This document shows, one piece after another, positions 36,886 through 45,036 of a DNA stretch of 64,000 bases. The notes beneath the pieces were generated by a model, which was given only the letters and a program-made list of their open reading frames with translations, was not told where the DNA came from and searched no databases. Location: assembly GCF_008642335.1 (NCBI RefSeq), contig NZ_CP029191.1:3224001-3288000 (forward strand), written 5' to 3'. Position 1 is the stretch's first letter. The number at the start of each line of letters is the position of its first letter. A program made the translations under genes and the position numbers. Source of the DNA: Streptomyces venezuelae. GTDB lineage: Bacteria; Actinomycetota; Actinomycetes; Streptomycetales; Streptomycetaceae.

Positions 36886-37589
36886 CGGACCACCACCGTG
36901 TCGCCGAGAGCCAGCGGCGCGGGCGTCACCATGTCCGTGTGGATGCCGATGCACATGCCGCGGGCGGTGGTGAGCGTCTTCAGGACGCGGTTGTCCGCGG
37001 GGAGGCCGGGCTGGGCCTGGGTGACCATGACGCACCGTTTCACGCGCTTCCTGACGCGCAGGACCAAGGGTTCACGGCCCTCGCCGCCGCCGAGCGCGAC
37101 CTCACGGCCCACCCAGTCCTCCTCGATCCACGGTTCGTCGGTCTCCACGACGATGTTCTTGCGCAGGCGTCGTACGTCGACGGGGTCGGAGTCGCCGAGG
37201 AGATCGCCGAGCGCGCGCAGGGAGGCGGTTCCGACGATCGAGACGGCGGAGACGTCCTTGTGGAGGTTGGGCCCCTCCTCGCGGACCAACTCGGCGCCCT
37301 CGCCGAAACGTTCCGGGATGCGCGGGTCGCCGGGGCGCAGCTCGGCGCCGTCCGGTGCGAGGACGACGGGGGTGCCGTCGGCGTCGTAGACCGCGCGGTG
37401 TTCGAGCATCCCGGGCGTGCGCCGGAACCGCTCGTGGTTCTTTCCGCTGGCCAGCTTGCCGTCGGGATACCGCAGGGCCCACCGCCGGTCGCCGATGACG
37501 CCGGCCGCGCCGAACTCCAGTCGGTCGTGCACATCGCCGAGCATCGACTTCACCGGGAACCGGTGCAGACCCACGACTTCGAACGTCAC
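36882..37589 (-). CDS. MOSC domain protein
   Basis: This encodes a 235-residue protein with the N-terminal MOSC_N beta-barrel (HRFPVKSMLGDVHDRLEF) and the C-terminal MOSC core containing the molybdenum-cofactor sulfur-handling Cys in VKRCVMVTQA. The family carries sulfur from Moco sulfurases. ATG at 37589 is 62 bases from the divergent lipoprotein start. It is co-transcribed with the HNH gene by overlap, an odd pairing of unrelated functions. Confidence 0.88.
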   Translation of the reverse strand: MTFEVVGLHRFPVKSMLGDVHDRLEFGAAGVIGDRRWALRYPDGKLASGKNHERFRRTPGMLEHRAVYDADGTPVVLAPDGAELRPGDPRIPERFGEGAELVREEGPNLHKDVSAVSIVGTASLRALGDLLGDSDPVDVRRLRKNIVVETDEPWIEEDWVGREVALGGGEGREPLVLRVRKRVKRCVMVTQAQPGLPADNRVLKTLTTARGMCIGIHTDMVTPAPLALGDTVVVR

Positions 37590-37651
37590 TGCGCTCTCCC
37601 CTCCCAGAAGATCATGAGAATATCTCCTGTTCCTTCCTGATCAGGAGATTC

Positions 37652-38083
37652 ATGCTCAAGCGTCTGCCGCGGCTCACCCTGCCGCTGCTCACCGTCCTCG
37701 TCCTCGGTACCACGGGGTGCGGTACGTCCGACACCGACGCGTCCGACGCGTCACGCGCTCCGTCCGCGGGCACGACCGCCACGCCCTCCACGCCACCCTC
37801 CACGCCACCTTCCGCTCCGCCGAAGGGACGCGGGCTGAAGGGGCCGGCGGCCGAGTTCTTCCTCAAGACCCTGCGGGACAACTACCCGGACCTCGACCAC
37901 ATCGACGACGACGCGCTCGTCGCCGAGGGGGACGCGCTGTGCACGGTCCGGGGCGCGGCCATCGGCGAGCAGTTCAAGAAGTCGACGCGCCGTCTCGGCA
38001 CGACGAAGGTGCAGACGTCCCGCATCATGGGCGCCGCCCACGGCCTGTGCCGCGACAAGGACGACCAGCTGTTCGACGACTGA
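37652..38083 (+). CDS. DUF732-containing lipoprotein
   Basis: This encodes a 143-residue lipoprotein. The signal peptide (1-22) ends in the lipobox GTTGC; a Ser/Thr/Pro linker is followed by a DUF732-type domain (AAEFFLKTLRDNYPDLDHIDD...DALVAEGDALCTV...AAHGLC) with a conserved Cys pair. DUF732 is common in mycobacterial secreted proteins. The linker DNA has a short direct repeat (CTCCACGCCACC). It is divergent from the MOSC operon and is followed by a hairpin. Confidence 0.85.
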   Translation: MLKRLPRLTLPLLTVLVLGTTGCGTSDTDASDASRAPSAGTTATPSTPPSTPPSAPPKGRGLKGPAAEFFLKTLRDNYPDLDHIDDDALVAEGDALCTVRGAAIGEQFKKSTRRLGTTKVQTSRIMGAAHGLCRDKDDQLFDD

Positions 38084-38118
38084 CGGTCACACGATTACCT
38101 CAGCGGTAATCGACCGTC
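38082..38118 (+). terminator. imperfect hairpin after the DUF732 gene
   Basis: GACGGTC (38082-38088) and GATTACC (38093-38099) pair with GGTAATC (38105-38111) and GACCGTC (38112-38118), leaving a small bulge. It overlaps the stop of the lipoprotein gene and precedes the NTF2-like gene. It could also act as an operator for that gene. Confidence 0.65.
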
Positions 38119-38176
38119 CCCCTCTCCCCCGGCAGGATCGGACACATCAACCGAGAGCCGCCCCGAGGGGGACCCC

Positions 38177-38599
38177 ATGACCGCCGAGACCGTCGCCACC
38201 CACACCCGCTCCGTCGTCCAGGACTTCCTGCGGGCCCGGCTCGCCGGGAACACCGAGCGGATGGTGGAGCTGTTCGCCGACGACGTGGACTGGCTGCTCG
38301 CCGAGAACCCCGTCGTCCCGTGGATCCGCCCCCGCTCCACCGGCGCCGAGTGCGCGGCCCAGTCCGCGGAACTGGCCGAGCACACGGTCGCCGAGGACGC
38401 CGCCGCCACGCTCGACACGTTCCTGGTGGACGGCACCGACGCCGTCCTCTTCGGCCACCTCAAGGGCACGGTGCGCGCCACCGGCAAGTCCTTCGAGGGC
38501 CCCTTCGCCCTCCGCCTCACGGTGGAGAACGGCCGGATCACCCGCCACCACCTCTACGAGAACAGCCTGTCGGTCGCGGCGGCGTGCACGCCGGCCTAG
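38177..38599 (+). CDS. SnoaL/NTF2-like protein
   Basis: This encodes a 140-residue cytoplasmic protein with the NTF2/SnoaL-like cone: a helix (VQDFLRARLAGNTERMVELFAD), DDVDWLLAENP, a helical hairpin, and strands ending FEGPFALRLTVENGRITRHHLYEN. The family includes polyketide cyclases, limonene epoxide hydrolases and many orphan steroid-isomerase-like proteins; the role here is unknown. GAGGGGGACCCC precedes the ATG. It ends 3 bases from the stop of mfd, transcribed convergently. Confidence 0.85.
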   Translation: MTAETVATHTRSVVQDFLRARLAGNTERMVELFADDVDWLLAENPVVPWIRPRSTGAECAAQSAELAEHTVAEDAAATLDTFLVDGTDAVLFGHLKGTVRATGKSFEGPFALRLTVENGRITRHHLYENSLSVAAACTPA

Positions 38600-38602
38600 G
38601 GC

Positions 38603-41600
38603 CTAGGACCCCAGGATCGACGTGAGGAACTCCCCGACCCAGCCGAGCAGTTCCCGGCCGACCAGCGGCTTGCCGCCCACCTTTGCCGTCTTGGGGCGCG
38701 GGACCAGGATCTGGTTCGCGGTCGGCTTGATGACCGTTCCGGGGTAGAGGCGCTTCAGGCGGAGTTCCTGGGATTCGCGGAGGTCCACCGGGGCGAAGCG
38801 GATGTTGTTGCCCTGGAGGACGATCTCGCCCACCTCGCAGGCTCGGGCGAGCATGCGGAGGCCTGCGACCAGGAGCAGGTTCTCCACCGGCTCCGGGAGC
38901 TTGCCGTAGCGGTCGGTGAGTTCTTCGCGTACCGCCTTGATGTCCTCCTCCGTGTTCGCGGAGGCGATGGCACGATAGGCCTGGAGGCGCAGGCGCTCGC
39001 CGGGGGCGTAGTCATGGGGGACGTGCGCGTCGACCGGGAGCTCGATCTTGACCTCCAGGGGCGGCTCCTCCTCCACACCGCCCTCCAGGGACGCGCGGTA
39101 GTCGGCGACCGCCTCGCCGACCATGCGGACGTACAGGTCGAAGCCGACGCCGGCGATGTGGCCCGACTGCTCGCCGCCGAGCAGGTTGCCCGCGCCGCGG
39201 ATCTCCAGGTCCTTCATCGCCACGTACATGCCCGCGCCCATCTCCGTGTGCTGGGCGATCGTGGCGAGGCGTTCGTGGGCCGTTTCGGTCAACGGCTTCT
39301 CCGGGGGGTACAAGAAGTACGCGTAGCCCCGTTCGCGGCCTCGGCCCACTCGGCCGCGCAGCTGGTGGAGCTGGGACAGGCCGAAGTTGTCCCCGCGCTC
39401 CACGATCAGCGTGTTCGCGTTGGAGATGTCGATGCCCGACTCGACGATCGTCGTCGAGACCAGCACGTCGAACTTCTTCTCCCAGAAGTCGACGACGACC
39501 TGCTCCAGTGCCTGTTCCGACATCTGGCCGTGGGCCGTCGCGATGCGTGCCTCGGGGACGATCTCGCGGAGCCTCGCCGCCGCGCGGTCGATCGATTCCA
39601 CACGGTTGTGGATGTAGAAGACCTGGCCCTCGCGGAGCAGTTCGCGGCGGACCGCCGCGCCGATCTGCTTCTCCTCGTACGGGCCGACGAACGTCAGGAC
39701 CGGGTGGCGCTCCTCGGGCGGCGTCGTGATCGTCGACATCTCGCGGATGCCGGTGACGGCCATTTCGAGCGTACGGGGGATCGGGGTCGCCGACATCGTC
39801 AGGACGTCGACGTTCGCGCGGAGCTTCTTCAGCTGCTCCTTGTGCTCGACGCCGAAGCGCTGCTCCTCGTCGACGATGACCAGGCCCAGGTCCTTGAACT
39901 TGGTCTCGGAGGAGAACAGGCGGTGCGTGCCGATGACGATGTCGACCGAGCCCTCGCGCAGCCCCTCCAGGGTCGCCTTCGACTCCGTCTCCGTCTGGAA
40001 GCGGCTCAGCGCCTTCACGCTGACCGGGAACTGCGAGTAGCGCTCGGAGAACGTGCCGAAGTGCTGCTGGACGAGGAGGGTCGTGGGGACCAGGACCGCC
40101 ACCTGCTTGCCGTCCTGGACCGCCTTGAACGCCGCGCGGACCGCGATCTCCGTCTTTCCATAGCCGACGTCGCCGCAGATCAGGCGGTCCATCGGGACCG
40201 TCTTCTCCATGTCCTCCTTGACCTCGGCGATCGTCGTCAGCTGGTCGGGCGTCTCCGCGTACGGGAACGCGTCCTCCAGCTCGCGCTGCCAGGGCGTGTC
40301 GGGCGCGAAGGAGTGGCCGGGCGCCGCCATGCGCGCGGAGTACAGCTTGATGAGGTCCGCGGCGATCTCCTTGACCGCCTTCTTCGCCCGCGCCTTCGTC
40401 TTCGTCCAGTCGGCGCCGCCCAGGCGGTGGAGGGTCGGCGCCTCGCCGCCCACGTACTTGGTGATCTGCTCCAGCTGGTCCGTGGGGATGTAGAGGCGGT
40501 CGCCGGGCTGGCCGCGCTTGGCGGGCGCGTACTCCACCACGAGGTACTCGCGGGTCGCGCCCTGGACCGTGCGCTGCACCATCTCGATGTAGCGGCCCAC
40601 GCCGTGCTGCTCGTGGACGATGTAGTCGCCGGACTCCAGCGTCAGCGGGTCGATCGTCTTGCGGCGGCGGGCCGGCATGCGCTGGCCGTCCTTGCCGGCC
40701 GCCTTCTGCCCGGACAGGTCGGTCTCGGTGAGGACCGCGAGCCGGAGGGCCGGGTCCACGAAGCCGTAGTCGATCGAGCCGCACGACACGTGCACCAGCG
40801 ACGGCGTGAGCTCGCCCAGGTCGCCGTCGAGGCGGGCCGCGATGCCCTCGCCGCCGAGCACCTCGACGGTACGGGCCGCGGGGCCGTGGCCCTCGGTCAC
40901 GTAGACGACGCGCCAGCCGTCCGCGAGCCAGCCCTTCGTATCCGCGAGGGCCTTCGCCGTGTCGCCCCGGTACGTCTCCGGGGCGTGCATGCCGAGCTTC
41001 AGCGTGTCATCGTCGAGCTCCTCGTCCGCGGCGAACGGGCTCACCGACCACCACATCATGTCGAGCTCGCGGGCGTGGTCCCGGACGTCCGCGATGCCCC
41101 ACAGGGACGCCGCGCCCACGTCGATCGGCGCCTCGCCGCCGCCCGCCGTCGCCGCCCAGCTCGCCTGCAGGAACTCCTGCGACGTCGCCACCAGGTCCGC
41201 CGCGCGCGTCCGCACCCGCTCCGGGTCGCAGACCACGGCCATCGAGCCCTTCGGCAGGACGTCGACGAGCAGCTCCATGTCGTCCACGAGGACCGGCGCG
41301 AGGGACTCCATGCCCTCCACCGCGATGCCCTCGGCGATCTTCCCGAGCAGCTCGCCGAGCTCCGGGTGCTCCTCGGCGAGGACGGCCGCCTTCTCGCGCA
41401 CCTCGTCCGTGAGCAGCAGCTCACGGCAGGGCGGCGCCCACAGACCGTGCTCGGCGACCTCCAGGGAACGCTGGTCGGCGACCTTGAAGTAGCGGATCTC
41501 CTCGACGTCGTCGCCCCAGAACTCCACGCGCAGCGGGTGCTCCTCGGTGGGCGGGAAGACATCGAGGATGCCGCCTCGTACGGCGAACTCGCCGCGCTTC

Positions 41601-42133
41601 TCCACCAGCTCCACGCGCGAGTACGCGGCCGCCGCGAGGGCCTCCACCGTCTCGTTCAGGTCCGTGGTCTGGCCACTGCGCAGCGCCACGGGCTCCAGGT
41701 CGCCGAGGCCCTTGACCTGCGGCTGGAGGACGGAGCGGACCGGCGCGACGACCACCGAGACCGGGCCGGTCTCCGGGTCGTCCGCGCTGGGGTGCGCGAG
41801 ACGGCGCAGGACCGCGAGGCGGCGGCCTACGGTGTCGGAGCGCGGGGAGAGGCGCTCGTGCGGCAGCGTCTCCCACGACGGGTACTCCGCGACGCCGTCC
41901 GGCGGCAGGATCGTCCGCAGCGCCGCGGCGAGGTCCTCGGCCTCACGGCCGGTGGCCGTCACGGCCAGGACGGTGCGGCCGGACTCGCGGGCGAGCGCCG
42001 CCACGGCGAAGGGCCGGGCCGCGGGCGGGCCGACCAGGTCGACGTGCATGCGGTGGCCGTCGGTCGCGGCCTTGGCCGCTTCGGCGAGTGCCGAGTCCTT
42101 GACGACAGCGTCGAGCAGACCGTGCAGGCTCAT
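38603..42133 (-). CDS. mfd: transcription-repair coupling factor Mfd
   Basis: This encodes an 1176-residue ATP-dependent translocase that removes stalled RNA polymerase from damaged DNA and recruits UvrA. The order is as expected: UvrB-like N-terminal domain (about 30-350), polymerase-interacting domain (about 490-570, DPLTLESGDYIVHEQHGVGRY), RecG-like helicase lobe 1 with Walker A GDVGYGKTE and DEEQ (DEEQRFGV), lobe 2 (about 820-950), and the C-terminal TRCF D7 domain. ATG at 42133 is the normal N-terminus; the frame continues upstream without similarity. Its stop lies 3 bases from the convergent SnoaL-like gene. Confidence 0.97.
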   Translation of the reverse strand: MSLHGLLDAVVKDSALAEAAKAATDGHRMHVDLVGPPAARPFAVAALARESGRTVLAVTATGREAEDLAAALRTILPPDGVAEYPSWETLPHERLSPRSDTVGRRLAVLRRLAHPSADDPETGPVSVVVAPVRSVLQPQVKGLGDLEPVALRSGQTTDLNETVEALAAAAYSRVELVEKRGEFAVRGGILDVFPPTEEHPLRVEFWGDDVEEIRYFKVADQRSLEVAEHGLWAPPCRELLLTDEVREKAAVLAEEHPELGELLGKIAEGIAVEGMESLAPVLVDDMELLVDVLPKGSMAVVCDPERVRTRAADLVATSQEFLQASWAATAGGGEAPIDVGAASLWGIADVRDHARELDMMWWSVSPFAADEELDDDTLKLGMHAPETYRGDTAKALADTKGWLADGWRVVYVTEGHGPAARTVEVLGGEGIAARLDGDLGELTPSLVHVSCGSIDYGFVDPALRLAVLTETDLSGQKAAGKDGQRMPARRRKTIDPLTLESGDYIVHEQHGVGRYIEMVQRTVQGATREYLVVEYAPAKRGQPGDRLYIPTDQLEQITKYVGGEAPTLHRLGGADWTKTKARAKKAVKEIAADLIKLYSARMAAPGHSFAPDTPWQRELEDAFPYAETPDQLTTIAEVKEDMEKTVPMDRLICGDVGYGKTEIAVRAAFKAVQDGKQVAVLVPTTLLVQQHFGTFSERYSQFPVSVKALSRFQTETESKATLEGLREGSVDIVIGTHRLFSSETKFKDLGLVIVDEEQRFGVEHKEQLKKLRANVDVLTMSATPIPRTLEMAVTGIREMSTITTPPEERHPVLTFVGPYEEKQIGAAVRRELLREGQVFYIHNRVESIDRAAARLREIVPEARIATAHGQMSEQALEQVVVDFWEKKFDVLVSTTIVESGIDISNANTLIVERGDNFGLSQLHQLRGRVGRGRERGYAYFLYPPEKPLTETAHERLATIAQHTEMGAGMYVAMKDLEIRGAGNLLGGEQSGHIAGVGFDLYVRMVGEAVADYRASLEGGVEEEPPLEVKIELPVDAHVPHDYAPGERLRLQAYRAIASANTEEDIKAVREELTDRYGKLPEPVENLLLVAGLRMLARACEVGEIVLQGNNIRFAPVDLRESQELRLKRLYPGTVIKPTANQILVPRPKTAKVGGKPLVGRELLGWVGEFLTSILGS

Positions 42134-42373
42134 TGAAGGCTTTCCGTCCAGTCCGGCGGTCCAGGTGACCGGAGCGCCGGAGTGAGTGGGCAACGCGAAC
42201 CGCCCGGCACGTCGTACGGGCCGGGGGTCTCCAGCGTACGACTCCGCGCTGCTCGGCGCGGCCCGGTCGGGGCGGGCCGGGGTGTGGGCCGGGCGGGTGC
42301 GGGGGGCCGGGTGCCCGGTGGTCTCCCGCACAATGTCCGGAAACCGGCGCCCGAAAATTCCTTCCCCGCGGTG

Positions 42374-42401
42374 TAAACCGGCCGCGCCTCCCAGGCGTAC
42401 T
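42374..42401 (+). promoter_or_regulatory. possible ECF-type promoter of the sigma factor gene
   Basis: TGTAAACC (-35-like) and CGTACT (-10-like) are separated by 16 bases, with a start about 30 bases upstream of the sigma gene's TTG. Autoregulated ECF promoters often have an AAC plus CGT layout. No experiment supports it. The rest of the 302-base gap between mfd and the sigma gene is GC-rich with no gene. Confidence 0.35.
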
Positions 42402-42435
42402 GCCATCGAGAACACCGCACGCACCAGGAGACCAC

Positions 42436-42963
42436 TTGACCGACGAGGAGTTCGAGGCGTTCTACGCGCACTCCGTGAGACCACTGGTCGGACAGGTCTA
42501 TCTGATGACGGGGGACCTCCACGAGGCACAGGACGTGGTCCAGGAGGCCTTCGTCCGCGCGTGGGCGCGCCGCGCCCGTCTGGAGCGGGACGCCGGGCCC
42601 GAGGCGTGGGTCAGGACCGTCGCCTGGCGGCTCGCCGTCAGCCGGTGGCGGCGGCGCGGGCGGGCCGCGGAGGCCTGGCGGCGCCACCACGGGGAACGGG
42701 CGGGCACGGCGCCCGCCCCGGAGCCGGGGACCGTCGCGCTCGTCGCCGCGCTGCGGCGGCTGTCCGAGCGGCAGCGGCGTGTGGCCGTTCTGCACTACGT
42801 GTGCGACCTGTCCGTGCAGCAGGTCGCGGCGGAGACCGGGATCGCGGCGGGGACCGTGAAGTCCCACCTGTCCCGGGCGAGGGCCGCGCTCGCGCCGCAC
42901 CTCGACGACGCCGCGTTCGACGACGCGCCCACCTCGGGCCTCGACCTCGGAGGAGCACCGTGA
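42436..42963 (+). CDS. ECF sigma factor, SigE-family
   Basis: This encodes a 175-residue extracytoplasmic-function sigma factor with only regions 2 and 4. Region 2 has FYAHSVRPLVGQVYLMTGDLHEAQDVVQEAFVRAW. Region 4 has LPERQR-like LSERQRRVAVLHYVCDLSVQQVAAETGIAAGTVKSHLSRARAAL. The length and the DVVQEAF motif fit the SigE-type group of Streptomyces sigma factors. TTG at 42436 follows AGGAG with 5-base spacing. The next gene overlaps by 4 bases and may encode its anti-sigma factor. Transcribed divergently from mfd. Confidence 0.9.
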   Translation: MTDEEFEAFYAHSVRPLVGQVYLMTGDLHEAQDVVQEAFVRAWARRARLERDAGPEAWVRTVAWRLAVSRWRRRGRAAEAWRRHHGERAGTAPAPEPGTVALVAALRRLSERQRRVAVLHYVCDLSVQQVAAETGIAAGTVKSHLSRARAALAPHLDDAAFDDAPTSGLDLGGAP

Positions 42964-43376
42964 CCGAGCCCATGCCCCCGACGGGCGACGGCGAGCGCGA
43001 CGGCCTCGCCGCCGCGCTGAAGCGGGCCGCCGCGGCGGGCGGGCGGGCCGCCTCGCCGGTCCCGGCCCACCAGGTGTCCGCGCGCGGGGCGCGGCGCCGG
43101 CGTCGGACGTACGCGGCGGGGGCGGCGCTCGCCGTGTGCCTCGTCTCGGGCGGGGCGGGGCTTGCCGCGGTGCAGCTGGGCCGTGGGGGTGAGCCGGTGG
43201 GGCCGGCGGTGCCGCCGAGTCCCACGAAGTCGGCGTCTCTCCCGGAGTCGTCCCTCGCCGAACGGTCGGCGTCGCCCTCGCGGACGCCGACGCGGGCACC
43301 GTCGACGGTGACGCCGTCGACCTCACTGCCGCCGCCCGGCTCGGCGACGGCGACGGCAACTCCTTCGGGGGGCTGA
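42960..43376 (+). CDS. small single-helix membrane protein, candidate anti-sigma factor
   Basis: This encodes a 138-residue protein. GTG at 42960 overlaps the sigma factor's stop (GTGA) and follows GGAGGAGCACC. The N-terminal 50 residues are charged, followed by one membrane helix (about 51-71, TYAAGAALAVCLVSGGAGLAAV) and a Ser/Pro/Thr-rich tail (about 80-138). The layout matches a one-pass anti-sigma factor, but no zinc-binding H-x3-C-x2-C motif is visible. The tail outside the membrane is intrinsically disordered. Confidence 0.6.
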   Translation: MTEPMPPTGDGERDGLAAALKRAAAAGGRAASPVPAHQVSARGARRRRRTYAAGAALAVCLVSGGAGLAAVQLGRGGEPVGPAVPPSPTKSASLPESSLAERSASPSRTPTRAPSTVTPSTSLPPPGSATATATPSGG

Positions 43377-43473
43377 GTATCTTCGAACGCGCCGCCGCGA
43401 CACGGGGCTCCGCCCCCATACCTCTCAGGAACCACGCCCCGTCCCACCCCGCTCTCCACCAGAAAGCCACCCC

Positions 43474-44931
43474 ATGCCCGGAGCAAAAACCGATCTCCCC
43501 GTTCAGGAGCGTGCCGACGAGCTCATACCGGGGCGGGACCGGAGCCTCTCCGAGCCCGTCGTCGACGGGAAGAGACGGCTCTGGGACCGCGCCCCGTATC
43601 TGCTCGCCGCGGGACTGTTCCTCGCGTATGCCGTCGTGTCCGTGTGCCGGTACCGTCGGCTGGAGAGCCGCTCGTGGGATCTCGGGATCTTCGAGCAGGC
43701 CGTGCGCGCGTACGCGCACCTCAGCGTGCCGGTGGCCGACCTCAAGGGACCCGGCGCCAACATCCTCGGTGATCACTTCAGCCCCGTCACCGCCCTCCTC
43801 GCGCCCGCCTACCGGCTCTTCCCCTCGCCCCTCACGCTGCTCGTCGCGCAGGCGCTGCTCATCGCCGTCTCCGTCGTGCCCGTCACCCGGGCGGCGACCC
43901 GGATCCTGGGGCGCGGGTCGGGGCTCGCGGTCGGGGTCGCGTACGGGCTGTCGTGGGGGATCCAGCGCGCCGTCGACTTCGACTTCCACGAGATCTGCTT
44001 CGCGGTGCCGCTGATCGCCTTCTCCCTCGAAGCGCTGCTCCGGCAGCGGTGGCGGGCCTCGCTGGTCTGGGCGCTGCCGCTGGTCCTCGTCAAGGAGGAC
44101 CTGGGGGTGACCCTCGCCGCGCTCGCCGTGGTCGTGGCGATCCGGTGCCGGCGTACGGACCCGAAGGCCCTGCGCTGGGCCCTCGGGGTCGCCGCGTTCG
44201 GCGCGGTCGCCACCCTCGTCACGCTCACGCTGGTCATTCCGGCCTTCAACTCGGTCGGCGGGTACGACTACTGGGACAAGGTGGAGGACGGGGGCGGCGC
44301 AGCCGGGGTCTTCGACGGATTCGGTACGAAGCTGCGTACCCTCGCCTGGCTGCTGATCCCCACCTCCGGGCTCCTCGCGCTGCGTTCGCCGCTGCTCCTG
44401 GTCGCGGTGCCGACGCTCGGCTGGCGGTTCGTCTCCGCCGACGACCATTACTGGGGCACGGACTGGCATTACAGCGCCGTCCTGATGCCGGTCGTCCTGC
44501 TCGCCCTCGTCGACGCCGTCGCCACCGCGCGCCGCAGCGAGAAGCCATGGCTGCGCCGGTACGCGGACCTGCTTCCCGCGTGCGTCGCCGCTGCCGCGCT
44601 CGCCCTCACCACGTCCCTGCCGCTGGGGGGCCTCACCGAAGGGGCGACGTACGAGAAGAGCGAGCAGGTCGTCGCCATCGAGAAGATGCTCGACCGTGTC
44701 CCGGACGGCGCCACCGTCGAGGCGAACATCGGGCCGATCACCCGGCTCACCTCCCGAACCCGCGTCTTCTGGACCGGCGACGCCGATCCCGTCGTGCCCC
44801 GGTACGTCGCGCTCGACGTGCGGTCCGGCTGGACGAAGGACCCGGTCGCGTACGCCAACGGCCTGCACCCGGGCGCCCGTTACGTGGCCGAGGACACCGC
44901 GTACGGGTACGTACTGCTGCGCCGGGAGTAA
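43474..44931 (+). CDS. DUF2079 family membrane protein
   Basis: This encodes a 485-residue integral membrane protein of the DUF2079 family, which looks like a glycosyltransferase-related polytopic protein. It has about 10-11 hydrophobic helices, the conserved SWDLGIFEQAVRAYAHL near residue 70, GDHFSPV, and FDFHEICFAVPL near 168. The C-terminal 100 residues are outside the membrane (ITRLTSRTRVFWTGDADPVVPRYV). The start at 43474 has only a weak site; later starts would cut the first helix. It ends with a strong hairpin. Confidence 0.85.
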   Translation: MPGAKTDLPVQERADELIPGRDRSLSEPVVDGKRRLWDRAPYLLAAGLFLAYAVVSVCRYRRLESRSWDLGIFEQAVRAYAHLSVPVADLKGPGANILGDHFSPVTALLAPAYRLFPSPLTLLVAQALLIAVSVVPVTRAATRILGRGSGLAVGVAYGLSWGIQRAVDFDFHEICFAVPLIAFSLEALLRQRWRASLVWALPLVLVKEDLGVTLAALAVVVAIRCRRTDPKALRWALGVAAFGAVATLVTLTLVIPAFNSVGGYDYWDKVEDGGGAAGVFDGFGTKLRTLAWLLIPTSGLLALRSPLLLVAVPTLGWRFVSADDHYWGTDWHYSAVLMPVVLLALVDAVATARRSEKPWLRRYADLLPACVAAAALALTTSLPLGGLTEGATYEKSEQVVAIEKMLDRVPDGATVEANIGPITRLTSRTRVFWTGDADPVVPRYVALDVRSGWTKDPVAYANGLHPGARYVAEDTAYGYVLLRRE

Positions 44932-44958
44932 GAGCCTGTGTCATAACCCCGGACGGCG

Positions 44959-45003
44959 GCCGGCCCCGGCGGGCGTGTGTGACACGCGCCCGCCGGGGCC
45001 GGC
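44959..45003. terminator. GC-rich hairpin between convergent genes
   Basis: GCCGGCCCCGGCGGGCGTGT pairs with ACACGCGCCCGCCGGGGCCGGC (one small bulge) across 44959-45003. It lies after the DUF2079 gene and before the end of the ABC permease gene, so it can act on both. Confidence 0.85.
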
Positions 45004-45036
45004 TCCCCCGTTCCCCCGACTCCCCCGTCGGTGTGG

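Noticed and set aside
39014..42136. 1040-residue plus-strand frame opposite mfd
   Set aside because: Antisense shadow of Mfd; Val/Asp/Arg/Leu-rich composition without family features.
42130..44868. 912-residue minus-strand frame opposite the sigma and DUF2079 genes
   Set aside because: Shadow frame; the plus-strand genes have sites, motifs and membrane helices.
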